Below are positions 7,926 to 16,671 of a stretch of DNA of 56,054 bases, piece by piece; position 1 is the first letter of the stretch; each line of letters starts with the position of its first letter. The position numbers were made by a program, and so were the translations under genes. The notes below the pieces were generated by a model, which did not search any database, was not told where the DNA came from, and saw only the letters and a program-made list of their open reading frames with translations. Source of the stretch: Sporolactobacillus pectinivorans (GTDB lineage Bacteria; Bacillota; Bacilli; Bacillales; Sporolactobacillaceae); NCBI RefSeq assembly GCF_002802965.1, contig NZ_NXGA01000001.1:1465293-1521346 (forward strand), written 5' to 3'.

Positions 7926-8222
7926 TCGGGGGAAAAAGAATATTGGTTTGATCCGGCCGAACTTAGCAACCTGACTCATTATTTTGACGGTATCAAAGGA
8001 ATGGTGATTAACGGCGGGCAGTGTTTACACTTTTCTTTTCTGTACCCTTTGAGAAAAACCGTCAACTTTTTTGAGAAACAAAAGGAAAATGCTCGATTTA
8101 ACTCAAAGAAGGGAGGCTCTCTATTAAAAATCCAATCCGGCATTCAAAATGAAACACGATTATATTTCTGCTATGAGTCGAAAGAGGTTATACTGTTTTT
8201 ATTAAATAACAATCAACATTAA
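7926..8222 (+). pseudogene. Unrecognised ORF fragment without a proper start
   Basis: From just after a stop at 7923 the frame is open to 8222. It reads protein-like at first (EYWFDPAELSNLTHYFDG) and becomes lysine- and asparagine-rich later. The only ATG (8001) lies within the protein-like part and has AAAGGA directly abutting it. It was not matched to a family. It may be the 3' remnant of a decayed gene or an uncharacterised small gene. The flavin reductase-like gene follows 48 nt downstream. Confidence 0.3.
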
Positions 8223-8270
8223 GAAAAGAAAGACACAGACTAATGAGTTTCAAGATGGGAGGAACGTACT

Positions 8271-8882
8271 TTGATCAGTATAGATCCTGCAACTCTCTCT
8301 GTGAGAGAGAACTATAAATTTTTATCAGGCAGTATTATTCCCAGACCGGTCGCATTCGTGACCACCCAGTCGCTGACAGGAGTCTTGAATGCCGCCCCGT
8401 TTAGCTACTTCAATATTGTCACAGAAGAACCGCCGATGATTTCTGTCTCAGTACAACGATCAGGCGGAAAAATGAAAGATACATCTAGAAATGCGGCTGA
8501 ACAGAAAGAATTTGTTGTTCACATCTCAGATGAGACCTATATTGATCAAATAAATAAAACAGCGAAACCTTTGCCATCGGATGAAAGCGAGATTGAATAT
8601 TCCGGACTCACTCCCATTGATAGCACAATGATAAATGTCTCGGGAGTGAAGGAAGCAAGCATTCGGATGGAGTGCATTCTTGAGAAAATCTTACCGCTTG
8701 GAGGGACGGGAGATCATCCTTCATGTGATCTGTTAATCGGACGCATCGTTCATTACCACATTAGAGAAGATTTATACAGGAACGGGCGAATTGACCCTTC
8801 AGGGTTAAAACCAGTTAGCAGGCTGGCGGGAAGTTCTTACGCTAAGCTGGGAGAAATCTTTGATTTGACTCGACCAGTGTAA
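8271..8882 (+). CDS. Flavin reductase-like FMN-binding split-barrel protein
   Basis: This 203-residue protein starts at TTG 8271 with GGGAGG 7 nt upstream. The family features are near the N-terminus: SGSIIPRPVAFVTT (about 19-32), then LNAAPFSYFNIVTEEPPMISVSV, which holds the FMN phosphate-binding strand-turn. DLLIGRIVHYHI is the later conserved strand. Proteins of this type bind FMN and reduce flavin or act as flavoredoxins. Its position at the edge of a sulfur-metabolism region suggests it could feed reduced flavin to a luciferase-like monooxygenase, of which only a stump remains at 28658. That link is inference. Confidence 0.85.
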   Translation: MISIDPATLSVRENYKFLSGSIIPRPVAFVTTQSLTGVLNAAPFSYFNIVTEEPPMISVSVQRSGGKMKDTSRNAAEQKEFVVHISDETYIDQINKTAKPLPSDESEIEYSGLTPIDSTMINVSGVKEASIRMECILEKILPLGGTGDHPSCDLLIGRIVHYHIREDLYRNGRIDPSGLKPVSRLAGSSYAKLGEIFDLTRPV

Positions 8883-9196
8883 GCATTTAATCATCCGTTC
8901 ATAAGCAAACGGTGTGATTTTGTTTGTATTTGTATCAGAAAAATTATTGAGTGAGTCAATCCGTATTTACTGTGCTGGTTATTGCGATTGCCTAATTTGT
9001 ACGCGGCCGATGAAAGCTTTTTTAGCAGACATGATATCTCTAAAACCATCAAAAATGGCTCGACGATGGCCACCTCGAATAGCAAATCTGCTTTGCGATT
9101 GAGCTGGGTCAGCTAGAGATTAACTGTCTGGAAATATATCAACCGTTATTGGGAAATATCGATTTTCATAAGAATAGACTAGCAGTGATGATAAAG
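8883..9196. other. Gene-free gap, possible decayed gene end
   Basis: No complete gene is seen. From about 9101 the plus strand reads ELGQLEINCLEIYQPLLGN in one frame, which looks protein-like and ends near the terminator, so it may be a remnant. There is no start codon or ribosome binding site for it. Confidence 0.35.
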
Positions 9197-9244
9197 ACCC
9201 CGAAAACCTTGATAACCGAGGATTTTCGGGGTTTCCGTTTTTTT
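9197..9244 (+). terminator. Strong rho-independent terminator
   Basis: ACCCCGAAAA (9197-9206) pairs with TTTTCGGGGT (9223-9232), with an inner CCT/AGG, followed by TTCCGTTTTTTTA. It is oriented for plus-strand transcripts and may also stop the convergent metC transcript. Confidence 0.7.
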
Positions 9245-9282
9245 ATAGGGCGCTTCATTACTTCATCAGGAAGATACTCGTA

Positions 9283-10470
9283 TCAAAGGAGGCCCTTTAC
9301 CGTCTCCCGTTCATTTTCATGGCCGGCGGTTAATCCGACCGTAAAGTCACGAATCAGATCATCCGGATCTTCCAGACCAACCGATAGACGGAGCAGACCA
9401 TTGCCGATGCCGGCCTTGATTCGTTCTTCTTCTGAAAGTTCAGCATGAGACATCTTTGGCGGGTAGGAGAGAATTGATTCGACCGCGCCAAGGCTGACTG
9501 CGAAAACAGGCAGGGATACGTGATTGACAAAGCATCGTGCAGCTGCTTCATCTTTTAATTCAAAAGAAAGAACGGCTCCGCCTGAACCGGCCTGCACCAT
9601 CTGAAGATCGGATCCGGGATGTCCGGGTAGGCCGGGATAATAGACCGTTTTTACTTCCGGCCTTGCTGAGAAAAATGAAGCAATTTTCAAGGCGGATTCC
9701 GCAGATTTACGGAAGCGGACATCGAGTGTTTTCAGTCCTCTCAGCAAGAGCCAAGAATCCTGAACACCGAGAACCGCACCCAGTGCATTTTGCAGAAAAT
9801 AAATTTTCTCTGCCAGTTCCTTGTTCCCGGCGACTGCCAAACCGGCCACAACGTCACTATGCCCGGAAATAAATTTGGTGGCGCTGTGTAAAACAAGGTC
9901 GGCACCCAGCTCAAGCGGACGCTGAAAGACAGGGGTCATAAATGTATTGTCAACGAATGTATAACATCGATGGGCTTTGGCGATTTCCGAAACAGCATGA
10001 ATGTCTGTGACTTTAAGTGTCGGATTTGAAGGAGTTTCAACATAAATCACTTTTGTATTCGGACGGATCGCCTGTTCGACCTGGTCGAGATTTGAAGTAT
10101 CAACAAAAGTATGGTCAATGCCAAACCGGCCCAGTATCTGAGTCAGAATCCGGAAGGTCCCTCCATAGACGTTTTTCGGAACGATGGCGTGATCACCTGT
10201 GGAAAGCAGCAGGAAAGCTGTGGATATTGCTGCCATTCCGGAAGCGAAGGCAAAACCTTGGACGCCGCCTTCCAGCGACGCAATCGCTTTTTCCAGAGCT
10301 TCGCGTGTCGGATTGCCGGATCGGCTGTAATCATACTTTCCAAAGTGGTCGAAGTCTTTTTGATGAAAAGTCGATGACAAATAGACCGGAACATTAGCTG
10401 CACCCGTCTGCGGATCGACGGAAACGGTATTCCGGATCAACCGGGTAGAAAACTGGAAAGAATCAGTCAT
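9283..10470 (-). CDS. metC: Cystathionine beta-lyase (Cys/Met metabolism PLP enzyme)
   Basis: This 395-residue fold-type I PLP enzyme is predicted to cleave cystathionine to homocysteine, pyruvate and ammonia. The PLP lysine is Lys199 in LHSATKFISGHSD. The phosphate and substrate region YDYSRSGNPTREALE (46-60) and ASGMAAIS (76-83) are typical. It is the second gene of a metI-metC pair, overlapping the upstream gene by 8 nt, with AAGGGAGTG just before its ATG. The order and S-box control match B. subtilis metI-metC. Specificity within the family (beta-lyase versus gamma-synthase) rests mainly on that gene order. Confidence 0.88.
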   Translation of the reverse strand: MTDSFQFSTRLIRNTVSVDPQTGAANVPVYLSSTFHQKDFDHFGKYDYSRSGNPTREALEKAIASLEGGVQGFAFASGMAAISTAFLLLSTGDHAIVPKNVYGGTFRILTQILGRFGIDHTFVDTSNLDQVEQAIRPNTKVIYVETPSNPTLKVTDIHAVSEIAKAHRCYTFVDNTFMTPVFQRPLELGADLVLHSATKFISGHSDVVAGLAVAGNKELAEKIYFLQNALGAVLGVQDSWLLLRGLKTLDVRFRKSAESALKIASFFSARPEVKTVYYPGLPGHPGSDLQMVQAGSGGAVLSFELKDEAAARCFVNHVSLPVFAVSLGAVESILSYPPKMSHAELSEEERIKAGIGNGLLRLSVGLEDPDDLIRDFTVGLTAGHENERETVKGLL

Positions 10471-11584
10471 GGATCGTCACTCCCTTTTTCAGTGATTGAA
10501 AGGCCTGATCCAGATCCTGAATCAGATCTTCCGAATTTTCAATGCCTGTGGACAGGCGAAGAAGCGTATTAGTCAAGCCGTACTTGAGCCGCAGCGCTTC
10601 AGGAATATCGGCATGGGTCTGCGTCGTCGGGTAAGTGATCAGACTTTCCACTCCGCCCAGACTCTCGGCAAAGGTGATCAGCTTAAGACCCTTTAGAAAG
10701 GGTTCAACGTAAGATTGCTTGCTGATTTCGAAGCTGACCATCCCTCCTTTTCCCGGATAAATAACGTTTGTGACGAGAAGTTGTTCCTTCAGGTAGCTGA
10801 CAATCTGTTTGGCATTGGCTTCATGCTGCTTCATGCGCAGAGCCAGCGTTTTCAAACCCCTAATCAACAGCCATGAGCTGAACGGATCAAGCACAGGTCC
10901 ATAGGAATTGTGGCTGATCCTCAGTTTCTCAGTAATCTTTAAGGAGTTGGAAACAACCAGTCCTGCGAGCACATCGTTGTGCCCTGCCAGATACTTGGTG
11001 CCACTATGCACAACGATGTCGGCTCCTTCTGAGATTGGCTTCTGAAGAATCGGCGTGTAAAAAGTATTATCAACAATCAGTAACGCCTGACTTTTTTTTG
11101 CGATATATGAAATCCGGGACAGGTCAACCTCATGCATCAGCGGATTAGTCGGTGTTTCAATAAAAATAGCTTTTGTTTCTGCCTTAATCAGCGAAGACAG
11201 TTCCTCATAACTTTCACCATCCCAGTACGAGAACAAAATGTGGTATTGATTGGCGAGAATCTCAAATAACCGGTATGTTCCGCCGTAAAGGTCGCGTGAA
11301 GCGATGATGTGGTCTCCGCTGCTGAACAGTGAGAAAACAAGCTGTATGGCGCTCATTCCAGAACTACAGGCAAAACCCTCTTCTCCGCCTTCGATGTCGG
11401 CAATCGCTTTTTCGAGAATGGACCGTGTCGGATTTCCGGTCCGAGTGTAGTCGTAACCTTTTGATATACCAATCCCGCTGTGCCGGTAGGCCGTGGATAA
11501 ATAGATTGGAACGCTCACAGCGCCCAGTTCGTCAAAACCATTCCCTATTTGTGTCAGTTTGGTTTCTACTCTGTACTCAGACAT
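10463..11584 (-). CDS. metI: Cystathionine gamma-synthase / O-acetylhomoserine thiolyase
   Basis: This 373-residue PLP enzyme of the same family as MetC is predicted to join an activated homoserine ester to cysteine (or sulfide). The PLP lysine is Lys197 in VVHSGTKYLAGHND, and YDYTRTGNPTRSILE is at 44-58. The start at 11584 is preceded by GAGAGGGG at about 10 nt. It is the first gene of the operon, directly behind the S-box riboswitch at 11721-11832, so transcription should rise when SAM is scarce. Length and order agree with B. subtilis MetI. Confidence 0.88.
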   Translation of the reverse strand: MSEYRVETKLTQIGNGFDELGAVSVPIYLSTAYRHSGIGISKGYDYTRTGNPTRSILEKAIADIEGGEEGFACSSGMSAIQLVFSLFSSGDHIIASRDLYGGTYRLFEILANQYHILFSYWDGESYEELSSLIKAETKAIFIETPTNPLMHEVDLSRISYIAKKSQALLIVDNTFYTPILQKPISEGADIVVHSGTKYLAGHNDVLAGLVVSNSLKITEKLRISHNSYGPVLDPFSSWLLIRGLKTLALRMKQHEANAKQIVSYLKEQLLVTNVIYPGKGGMVSFEISKQSYVEPFLKGLKLITFAESLGGVESLITYPTTQTHADIPEALRLKYGLTNTLLRLSTGIENSEDLIQDLDQAFQSLKKGVTIHD

Positions 11585-11669
11585 ATTTTGATTACCCCTC
11601 TCATTTCATTGTTTGGTAATGATGCAGGAAAGCTTCGAGAAAGACAGCCGGATTTACCCACTATTTTTC

Positions 11670-11707
11670 TCAAAAATAAAAAGCCTTCTTCGGAAAGAAG
11701 AAGGCTT
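11670..11707 (-). terminator. Riboswitch expression-platform terminator of metI-metC
   Basis: On the minus strand AAGCCTTCTTC-TTTCC-GAAGAAGGCTT is followed by TTTATTTTTG. It lies directly after the S-box aptamer and about 85 nt before the metI start. It is the classical transcription-attenuation terminator. Confidence 0.85.
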
Positions 11708-11720
11708 TGTCAGCAAGTTT

Positions 11721-11832
11721 CTTCTTATCCCTCAGGCACACTCCTGTACCTGCTGGAATTAGCACCTTACCCCTCTTTTGGCGGCGGTTGCTGAAGCGTC
11801 ATCGGGCCAGTCCCTCGACTTCTCTTGATAAG
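11721..11832 (-). ncRNA. SAM-I (S-box) riboswitch upstream of metI-metC
   Basis: The minus strand reads CTTATCAAGAGAAGTCGAGG, then GACTGGCCCGATGACGCTTC, AGCAACC, AAGGTGCTAATTCCAGCAG and finally CTGAGGGATAAGAAG. All the diagnostic S-box elements are present: the closing P1 (CTTATC/GATAAG), the kink-turn and pseudoknot core GGCCCGATGA, and the GGTGCTAATTCC junction. It is followed by a terminator and then metI. Binding of SAM should favour termination. Confidence 0.95.
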
Positions 11833-11867
11833 AAAGTAAATCATTAAGTATTGTTCAATTAATGAAA

Positions 11868-11896
11868 AGTGTATAACAGTTTAATTGCTTTTTCAA
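11868..11896 (-). promoter_or_regulatory. Probable sigma-A promoter of the metI-metC operon
   Basis: On the minus strand TTGAAA (11891-11896) and TACACT (11868-11873) are spaced by 17 nt, about 35 nt upstream of the riboswitch 5' end. Confidence 0.5.
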
Positions 11897-12325
11897 GCCT
11901 ATGTTTCTTTTTGAACTATTCTTGAATTGGGAAATCAATGAAATTTACGGCTTTTTTTTCTAAAATATGCTCTCGAAGTTAATACAGACCTTCACAGTAA
12001 ATAAAGGCATGATCATCGAATGAGGATAGGCAACCATTGGAAATCAGTACGTTGCTCAGATGATTGATCACCGTAAAATTCTGAGGAGAGGCGCTCCCAA
12101 AAATATATTAACAAGTATAAATTCGATAATTACTATGTGTATTAAAATTAATTAAGTGTAACCCATCAAAATGATAAACTCCGTAAGATGGCCCATGTTT
12201 TTCGACTTGCCAATATGGCGTCTGTAAATTTAATTAATATTAAACACATGAGAGCAATGTGAATTTAATATTGACACTCTGAGATCCGGTATCTATGATT
12301 AGTGACAACAACTTAATTTTTAAAA
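11897..12325. other. Gene-free intergenic region between two S-box leaders
   Basis: This AT-rich stretch separates the minus-strand metI leader from the plus-strand leader at 12326. No gene is visible. It must carry the promoter for the latter. Confidence 0.4.
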
Positions 12326-12434
12326 TTCTTGTACAGAGCGGCGGAGAGGTTGGCCCAATGAAATCTGATAACTAGTATTTAGTTGTATGGTGTCAATTTC
12401 CGGAACACGGGATGTGTTCAAAAGATGAGAAGAA
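12326..12434 (+). ncRNA. Degenerate SAM-I (S-box) riboswitch before M20 hydrolase
   Basis: The core GGCCCAATGAA and the junction GGTGTCAATTTCC are recognisable, along with the P4 hairpin GAACACGGGATGTGTTC and the closing GAGAAG. The element is clearly related to the intact copy at 17012-17116. Changes hit key pairing positions: GTTGGCCC replaces ACTGGCCC, the P2 partner CTGATAAC replaces CCGACAAC, and the P1 arm CTTGTAC does not pair well with GATGAGAAG. Downstream only the second half of the terminator (GGGCTTGTTTTTTG) survives. It may no longer switch. Confidence 0.75.
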
Positions 12435-12598
12435 GCAGGAATAAGCGTTCTTATTTTTCGGGCTTGTTTTTTGTGTTGATCTCAGGAGATTTCGCTTATT
12501 TCCAACAACTTCATTTTTTAAAAATTTCAAGCAATTGCCGGTTAGACTGTTCTTATCAGGTATAGCCACGAGAGGTTTAGATAGGGGTGGAGAATCAG

Positions 12599-13762
12599 AT
12601 GCAGACAAAATTAACCCATGCAGCATTGCAAGAAAAGATGATACACTTTCGTCATCATCTTCATGAATATCCGGAACTGGCGGATCATGAATATGCGACA
12701 ACAAGGTATATTAAAGAAATTCTGCAATCATGGGGAATAAAGATATTGCCGACGACATTAAAAACAGGTGTGATTGCGGAAATCGGCAATAACGCCAAGG
12801 GACCAACTATTGCATTGCGTGCCGATATTGATGCTCTTCCGATTACTGAGCAAACCGGATTACCTTACGAGTCACGAAACAAAGGCGTGATGCATGCCTG
12901 CGGACATGACATTCATACCGCATCACTACTTGGTGCTGCTTACTTGTTAAAGCAGGAAGAACAACAGCTGAGAGGCAGTATCCGCCTGATTTTCCAATTG
13001 TCGGAAGAAGCAAACGAAGGTGCTTTGCAGGTGATTCGTGCCGGGCATCTCAAAGGTGTCGCGGCTATTATCGGTTTTCATAACGAGCCGGGGATTTCAT
13101 TGGGCAAGATCGGGATACGTTCGGGTGCCTTTATGGGTGCCATTGATAAATTTAAGGTGACACTTCGTGGCAAAGGGTCACACGCGGCGCACCCGGAAGC
13201 CGGTCATGATCCAATCATCGCCTTGACCACTACAGTAAACGCACTGCAATCAATCATCAGCCGTAATCTATCTCCACTCAGCGGTGCTGTTGTGAGCGTG
13301 ACCCAGCTGAATGCCGGTAATGTATGGAACGTTCTACCAGAGACAGCCGTTTTCAGCGGAACCGTTCGAACACTGGGGGCCACCGACCGCAAGATGATCC
13401 ATCAACGATTTTCTGAAATTGTCACACACACAGCGGCTGCATATGGAACAACTGCTGAGATTGACTGGTACAGCGGCGATCCTTCCGTGAACAACGATAG
13501 AAGACTTTCAGAGATTGTGGCTGACGAAACCGGTAAATTTGCGACTGTATTTATCCCTGAGCCAACACTGGGCAGCGATGATTTCGCTTGCTATCAGGAG
13601 CACATCCCCGGTGTCTATGCCATTATTGGCGTTAATGGGAATGTGAGCGTTCATAATGCCCACTATACAGCAGACGATGGTGTGTTAATCTATGGTGCCC
13701 GTTACTTTGAAAGGAATGCCGTCAGAATTTTACAAAAACTGGAAAATGAGTCAGTAAGATAA
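12599..13762 (+). CDS. M20-family amidohydrolase (N-acyl amino acid deacylase)
   Basis: This 387-residue metallopeptidase-fold enzyme belongs to the aminoacylase/hippurase branch. The metal site is HACGHDIHT (Cys101, His103), followed by catalytic QLSEE (Glu136-Glu137) and the His161 region GFHNEP. ATG 12599 is preferred over GTG 12587 because GGTGGAG lies 6 nt before it. The gene sits behind a degraded S-box element. In B. subtilis, S-box or sulfur-controlled members of this group (YxeP, YtnL) deacetylate N-acetylated S-substituted cysteines, so a sulfur-salvage substrate is plausible here. It is paralogous to the enzyme at 27435. Confidence 0.88.
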   Translation: MQTKLTHAALQEKMIHFRHHLHEYPELADHEYATTRYIKEILQSWGIKILPTTLKTGVIAEIGNNAKGPTIALRADIDALPITEQTGLPYESRNKGVMHACGHDIHTASLLGAAYLLKQEEQQLRGSIRLIFQLSEEANEGALQVIRAGHLKGVAAIIGFHNEPGISLGKIGIRSGAFMGAIDKFKVTLRGKGSHAAHPEAGHDPIIALTTTVNALQSIISRNLSPLSGAVVSVTQLNAGNVWNVLPETAVFSGTVRTLGATDRKMIHQRFSEIVTHTAAAYGTTAEIDWYSGDPSVNNDRRLSEIVADETGKFATVFIPEPTLGSDDFACYQEHIPGVYAIIGVNGNVSVHNAHYTADDGVLIYGARYFERNAVRILQKLENESVR

Positions 13763-13877
13763 TGTGACTGGCAAGGATCAGGTGCCCAGACAGCCATAGA
13801 CTGGCTATGAATCTGCAATTGAACGGTGAGATAGAGATTCCGAAGGAGCAAATCCTGAAGGGAGTTAGTGAGGCATC

Positions 13878-14357
13878 ATGAAGGAACTTAAAAAGACATT
13901 CGTTTCATTTTTCAAACTGCCACTGGTTTTATCTCTGTTATTAATGCTCTTGCTCGTTTCCGCTGGTTGCGGAGCACAAAATGCAGAGGTACCGCATCAG
14001 ATACATAAAGCTGCCAAGGTGAAATCTTCGAAAAAACCTATGGTGGACGTATCGACTAACTACGATTTTAAAGTGAAAATAACCCCTCCAAAAGTTGGAA
14101 ACGATAAACTGGCTCTTGCTGCCTTCTATAAAGGGAAAAGAACAACAGATCTCCAGAAGGTTTCTCTGTCAATAAAAATGGTGGTTATGGATATGGGAAC
14201 GACTCAAATCCAGTTTCCGGTGAAAAACCTGGGTAAAGGGACGGTGCTTGTTAAAGATACATTTCTGATGCCCGGCCGTTTTTTGATCCATATCCATGCC
14301 CTAACAGCTTCGTACAAGGTTGCTAATAAGGATATCATTGTTAACATCGACAATTAA
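13878..14357 (+). CDS. YtkA/FixH-like lipoprotein
   Basis: This 159-residue protein has a basic N-terminus, a hydrophobic segment and a lipobox ending LVSAGC, with Cys31 as the lipid anchor, so it faces the outside. After a lysine-rich linker the domain shows the beta-sandwich pattern of YtkA-like proteins, with a methionine-rich strand IKMVVMDMGTTQIQF and PGRFLIHIHA near the end. Such domains occur near copper handling and oxidase assembly, but no such partner is here. Its start has GTGAGG 5 nt upstream. It follows the M20 gene by 115 nt and may or may not share its transcript. Confidence 0.6.
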   Translation: MKELKKTFVSFFKLPLVLSLLLMLLLVSAGCGAQNAEVPHQIHKAAKVKSSKKPMVDVSTNYDFKVKITPPKVGNDKLALAAFYKGKRTTDLQKVSLSIKMVVMDMGTTQIQFPVKNLGKGTVLVKDTFLMPGRFLIHIHALTASYKVANKDIIVNIDN

Positions 14358-15030
14358 CTACGGGAGAGCATCGTGCCGCGACAATCAGAAAAGTTGTTCG
14401 CAACACATCCGCCGTCCTTCTTACTGCGGATGCGTTGTTTATTTTTCAAAGCAGTTTATCTGCGATGGCAGTGTGAAATTGAGTCGGATTCTGTTGTTAC
14501 ATACACCATTCAGATTACTTCCGAGACGAAGGTAATCCCCAAACGGCATTACGTATCCTGGATAAGGTAAACTACCGAACGGATCAGTCAGTGGCGAGAT
14601 GGTTAATAACGAACACAAAGGACAAAACAAGTGATCTGGCAGACGAACAGACAGGAAGTGGTCCCTTTGTCAAGATAGAGAGAGCTAAGATAGGGAGTGG
14701 TGTGTAAATCTGCTCTCTATTTTATTGCCCCGCTCTGAGCAATCTTGTCCCTCGGTTTTGTCCTAAGTGCCCTTCAGAGATAGCACAGTTGGGCTTTTAT
14801 AATGATAATATACACAATATCTATATTATAGAGAAGTAATGGATTTTTCAGTCAGGAATTGATATGAATGAAACTGTTGATAGTTTTGCACCTGTTTCAG
14901 AATAAGCTTCTTTTTCGAGACCCTTTTTCTTCCTTTTTACCATATCAATTTGGTTTATCTGGCTTTTGCTTCCTTACCCTGACGCGTTAGAAGGTAAAGC
15001 CAAGTTTATGAGAAGAATTTTGATTATTGC
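14358..15030. other. Gene-poor gap after the lipoprotein gene
   Basis: A 65-codon reading frame at 14373-14570 shows a protein-like C-terminal half (CEIESDSVVTYTIQITSETK) but has no ribosome binding site; it may be a remnant. A possible weak terminator is at 14675-14726. Nothing else is recognised. Confidence 0.35.
14675..14726 (+). terminator. Possible weak terminator
   Basis: GATAGAGAGAGC at 14674-14685 pairs imperfectly with GCTCTCTAT (14712-14720) over a long loop, and TTTATT follows. It would close the preceding transcript. Confidence 0.3.
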
Positions 15031-15032
15031 TC

Positions 15033-15063
15033 TTGACTTAGAGGTAACTCTAATTCTTATACT
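15033..15063 (+). promoter_or_regulatory. MerR-type promoter with 19-bp spacer and operator dyad
   Basis: TTGACT (15033-15038) and TATACT (15058-15063) are separated by 19 nt, the over-long spacing typical of MerR-regulated promoters. The spacer contains the perfect dyad TAGAG-GTAA-CTCTA. It drives the MerR-family gene 22 nt downstream, implying autoregulation of the merR-MFS unit. The dyad is close to operators I associate with the AdhR/NmlR subgroup. Confidence 0.8.
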
Positions 15064-15084
15064 ACGAAAAAGGGGATAGGTCAT

Positions 15085-15483
15085 ATGAATAAAATCAGTG
15101 ATGTTTCGCAGTTGACGGGGATGTCTGCCTATACACTTCGCTACTATGAAGAAATAGGTTTACTTCCTAAAGTTAAAAAGAATTGTTCAGGTGCAAGAAA
15201 TTATAGCGCCGAAGACATTGCATTTATCGAATTTATCAAAGGTTTAAAGAAAATGGGACTCTCGTTAGAAGAGATCGTCCATTTTGGAAAAGAAGGTTGT
15301 ATCAGTGAGAATAGAAGTTTGACCGGGAAGGTTGAACTCAGAAGTGTATTAGAGAAACGTTCGGCAGTATTAGAAAGTCATTTACGAAAACTTGATGAAA
15401 AACGAAAAATCATTGAAAATAACAGGAAGAAAATTATCGGCCGAATGAACTTATACAAGGCAATGATAGACAAACAGCACTAA
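15085..15483 (+). CDS. MerR-family transcriptional regulator
   Basis: This 132-residue regulator has the winged HTH at its N-terminus (KISDVSQLTGMSAYTLRYYE, then IGLLPKVKKN) and the second helix pair EFIKGLKKMGLSLEEIVHF. A long coiled coil (about 85-125) provides dimerisation. There are cysteines near residues 34 and 72 but no C-terminal metal-binding loop, so an organic ligand or electrophile is more likely than a metal. It is transcribed with the MFS gene 15 nt downstream, from the MerR-type promoter immediately upstream. Confidence 0.88.
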   Translation: MNKISDVSQLTGMSAYTLRYYEEIGLLPKVKKNCSGARNYSAEDIAFIEFIKGLKKMGLSLEEIVHFGKEGCISENRSLTGKVELRSVLEKRSAVLESHLRKLDEKRKIIENNRKKIIGRMNLYKAMIDKQH

Positions 15484-15498
15484 TGAGGAAGGGTTAGC

Positions 15499-16671
15499 TT
15501 GAAGCATTCAAAGTTAAAATGGTTAGTCACTGGATCAATTTTAAATAATGCAGGCGTTAGTTTTATTTGGCCGTTAAATACTATTTACATGCACGATCAC
15601 CTAGGAAAATCACTGAGTGTGGCTGGCCTTGTGCTGCTATTGAATTCAATGACAACGTTGATCGGTAATTTTTGGGGCGGACGGCTGTTTGATCGAATAG
15701 GTGGCTATAAAACGATTTTAATTGGATTGTTTACCTCGATTATTTCACTCATTGGTTTAGTTATGAATCACGGCTGGCCTCTTTACGCAGTATTTTTAAT
15801 AATACTCGGTTTAGGCACAGGTATCATTGTTATATCCATTAATTCGCTTGCTTCCAGCATGTCCGGCTACGATCATCGTTATGTATTTAATTCAATTTAT
15901 CTCGGACTTAACATCGGGGTGGCTGTTGGGACTTCGATTGCCGGTTTCATCGCTGATATCAATATTTCTCTTATATTTACAGCAAACCTGCTGTTATATG
16001 TAGCCTTTTTAACGATTGTTTTATTTTTTTACAAAAATATAGAGGCTGTTCATCTACAAAGTCATCCTGAAAAAACAAAGAGGGCAAAGATGGATCGTAG
16101 AAGTCATAAACAGTTCATCAACGTCTTTATCATTTGCTTTCTTTATTTCATCATATGGACCGGTTATGTGCAATGGCAAAGCAATATTTCGGTTCGTTTA
16201 CCAGAATTAGATATTTCAATAAAGCAGTATAGTTTTTTATGGACAATCAATGCAGTGCTTATTATTTTAGGTCAGCCATTTATTTCACAAATTATTAAGA
16301 AAGCGGCTCATACTTACAAAGCACAAATTGATATAGGCATTGTTTCGTTTATTTTATCTTTCGTCGTTCTCATGTTCAGTCGGCAGTATGCGGGATTCAT
16401 AGTGGCAATCGTTTTACTGACTTTTGGTGAAATGTTTGCGTTTCCGGCGATACCGGCCATGATCAGTACGATTGCCCCCACTCAGCAGAAAGGATCTTAT
16501 CAAAGTTTTGTAAATATGTCATCCACTTTGGGAAGAGCACTTGGACCAATACTTGGCGGAGTTGTTGTTGAACAATTATCTTATGTTTATCTTTATTTAA
16601 TGACGATTATTCTAATAGGTATATCGACTTTCATTTTTCACTATATGTTAAAACATATTGGCTCGTATTGA
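15499..16671 (+). CDS. MFS transporter, drug-efflux type
   Basis: This 390-residue integral membrane protein has about 12 hydrophobic helices. The loop 2-3 motif appears as GGRLFDRIGGYK, the hallmark of the major facilitator superfamily. Start is TTG 15499, with GAGGAAGGG 6 nt upstream. Co-transcription with a MerR regulator suggests it exports the compound the regulator senses. The second half keeps ALGPILGG, a motif common in drug:H+ antiporters. Substrate is unknown. Confidence 0.85.
   Translation: MKHSKLKWLVTGSILNNAGVSFIWPLNTIYMHDHLGKSLSVAGLVLLLNSMTTLIGNFWGGRLFDRIGGYKTILIGLFTSIISLIGLVMNHGWPLYAVFLIILGLGTGIIVISINSLASSMSGYDHRYVFNSIYLGLNIGVAVGTSIAGFIADINISLIFTANLLLYVAFLTIVLFFYKNIEAVHLQSHPEKTKRAKMDRRSHKQFINVFIICFLYFIIWTGYVQWQSNISVRLPELDISIKQYSFLWTINAVLIILGQPFISQIIKKAAHTYKAQIDIGIVSFILSFVVLMFSRQYAGFIVAIVLLTFGEMFAFPAIPAMISTIAPTQQKGSYQSFVNMSSTLGRALGPILGGVVVEQLSYVYLYLMTIILIGISTFIFHYMLKHIGSY

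Noticed and set aside
9537..10397. Several plus-strand ORFs of 60-130 codons across the metI-metC region
   Set aside because: They are antisense to clearly conserved PLP enzymes, have no ribosome binding sites and read as arginine/proline-rich shadow protein.
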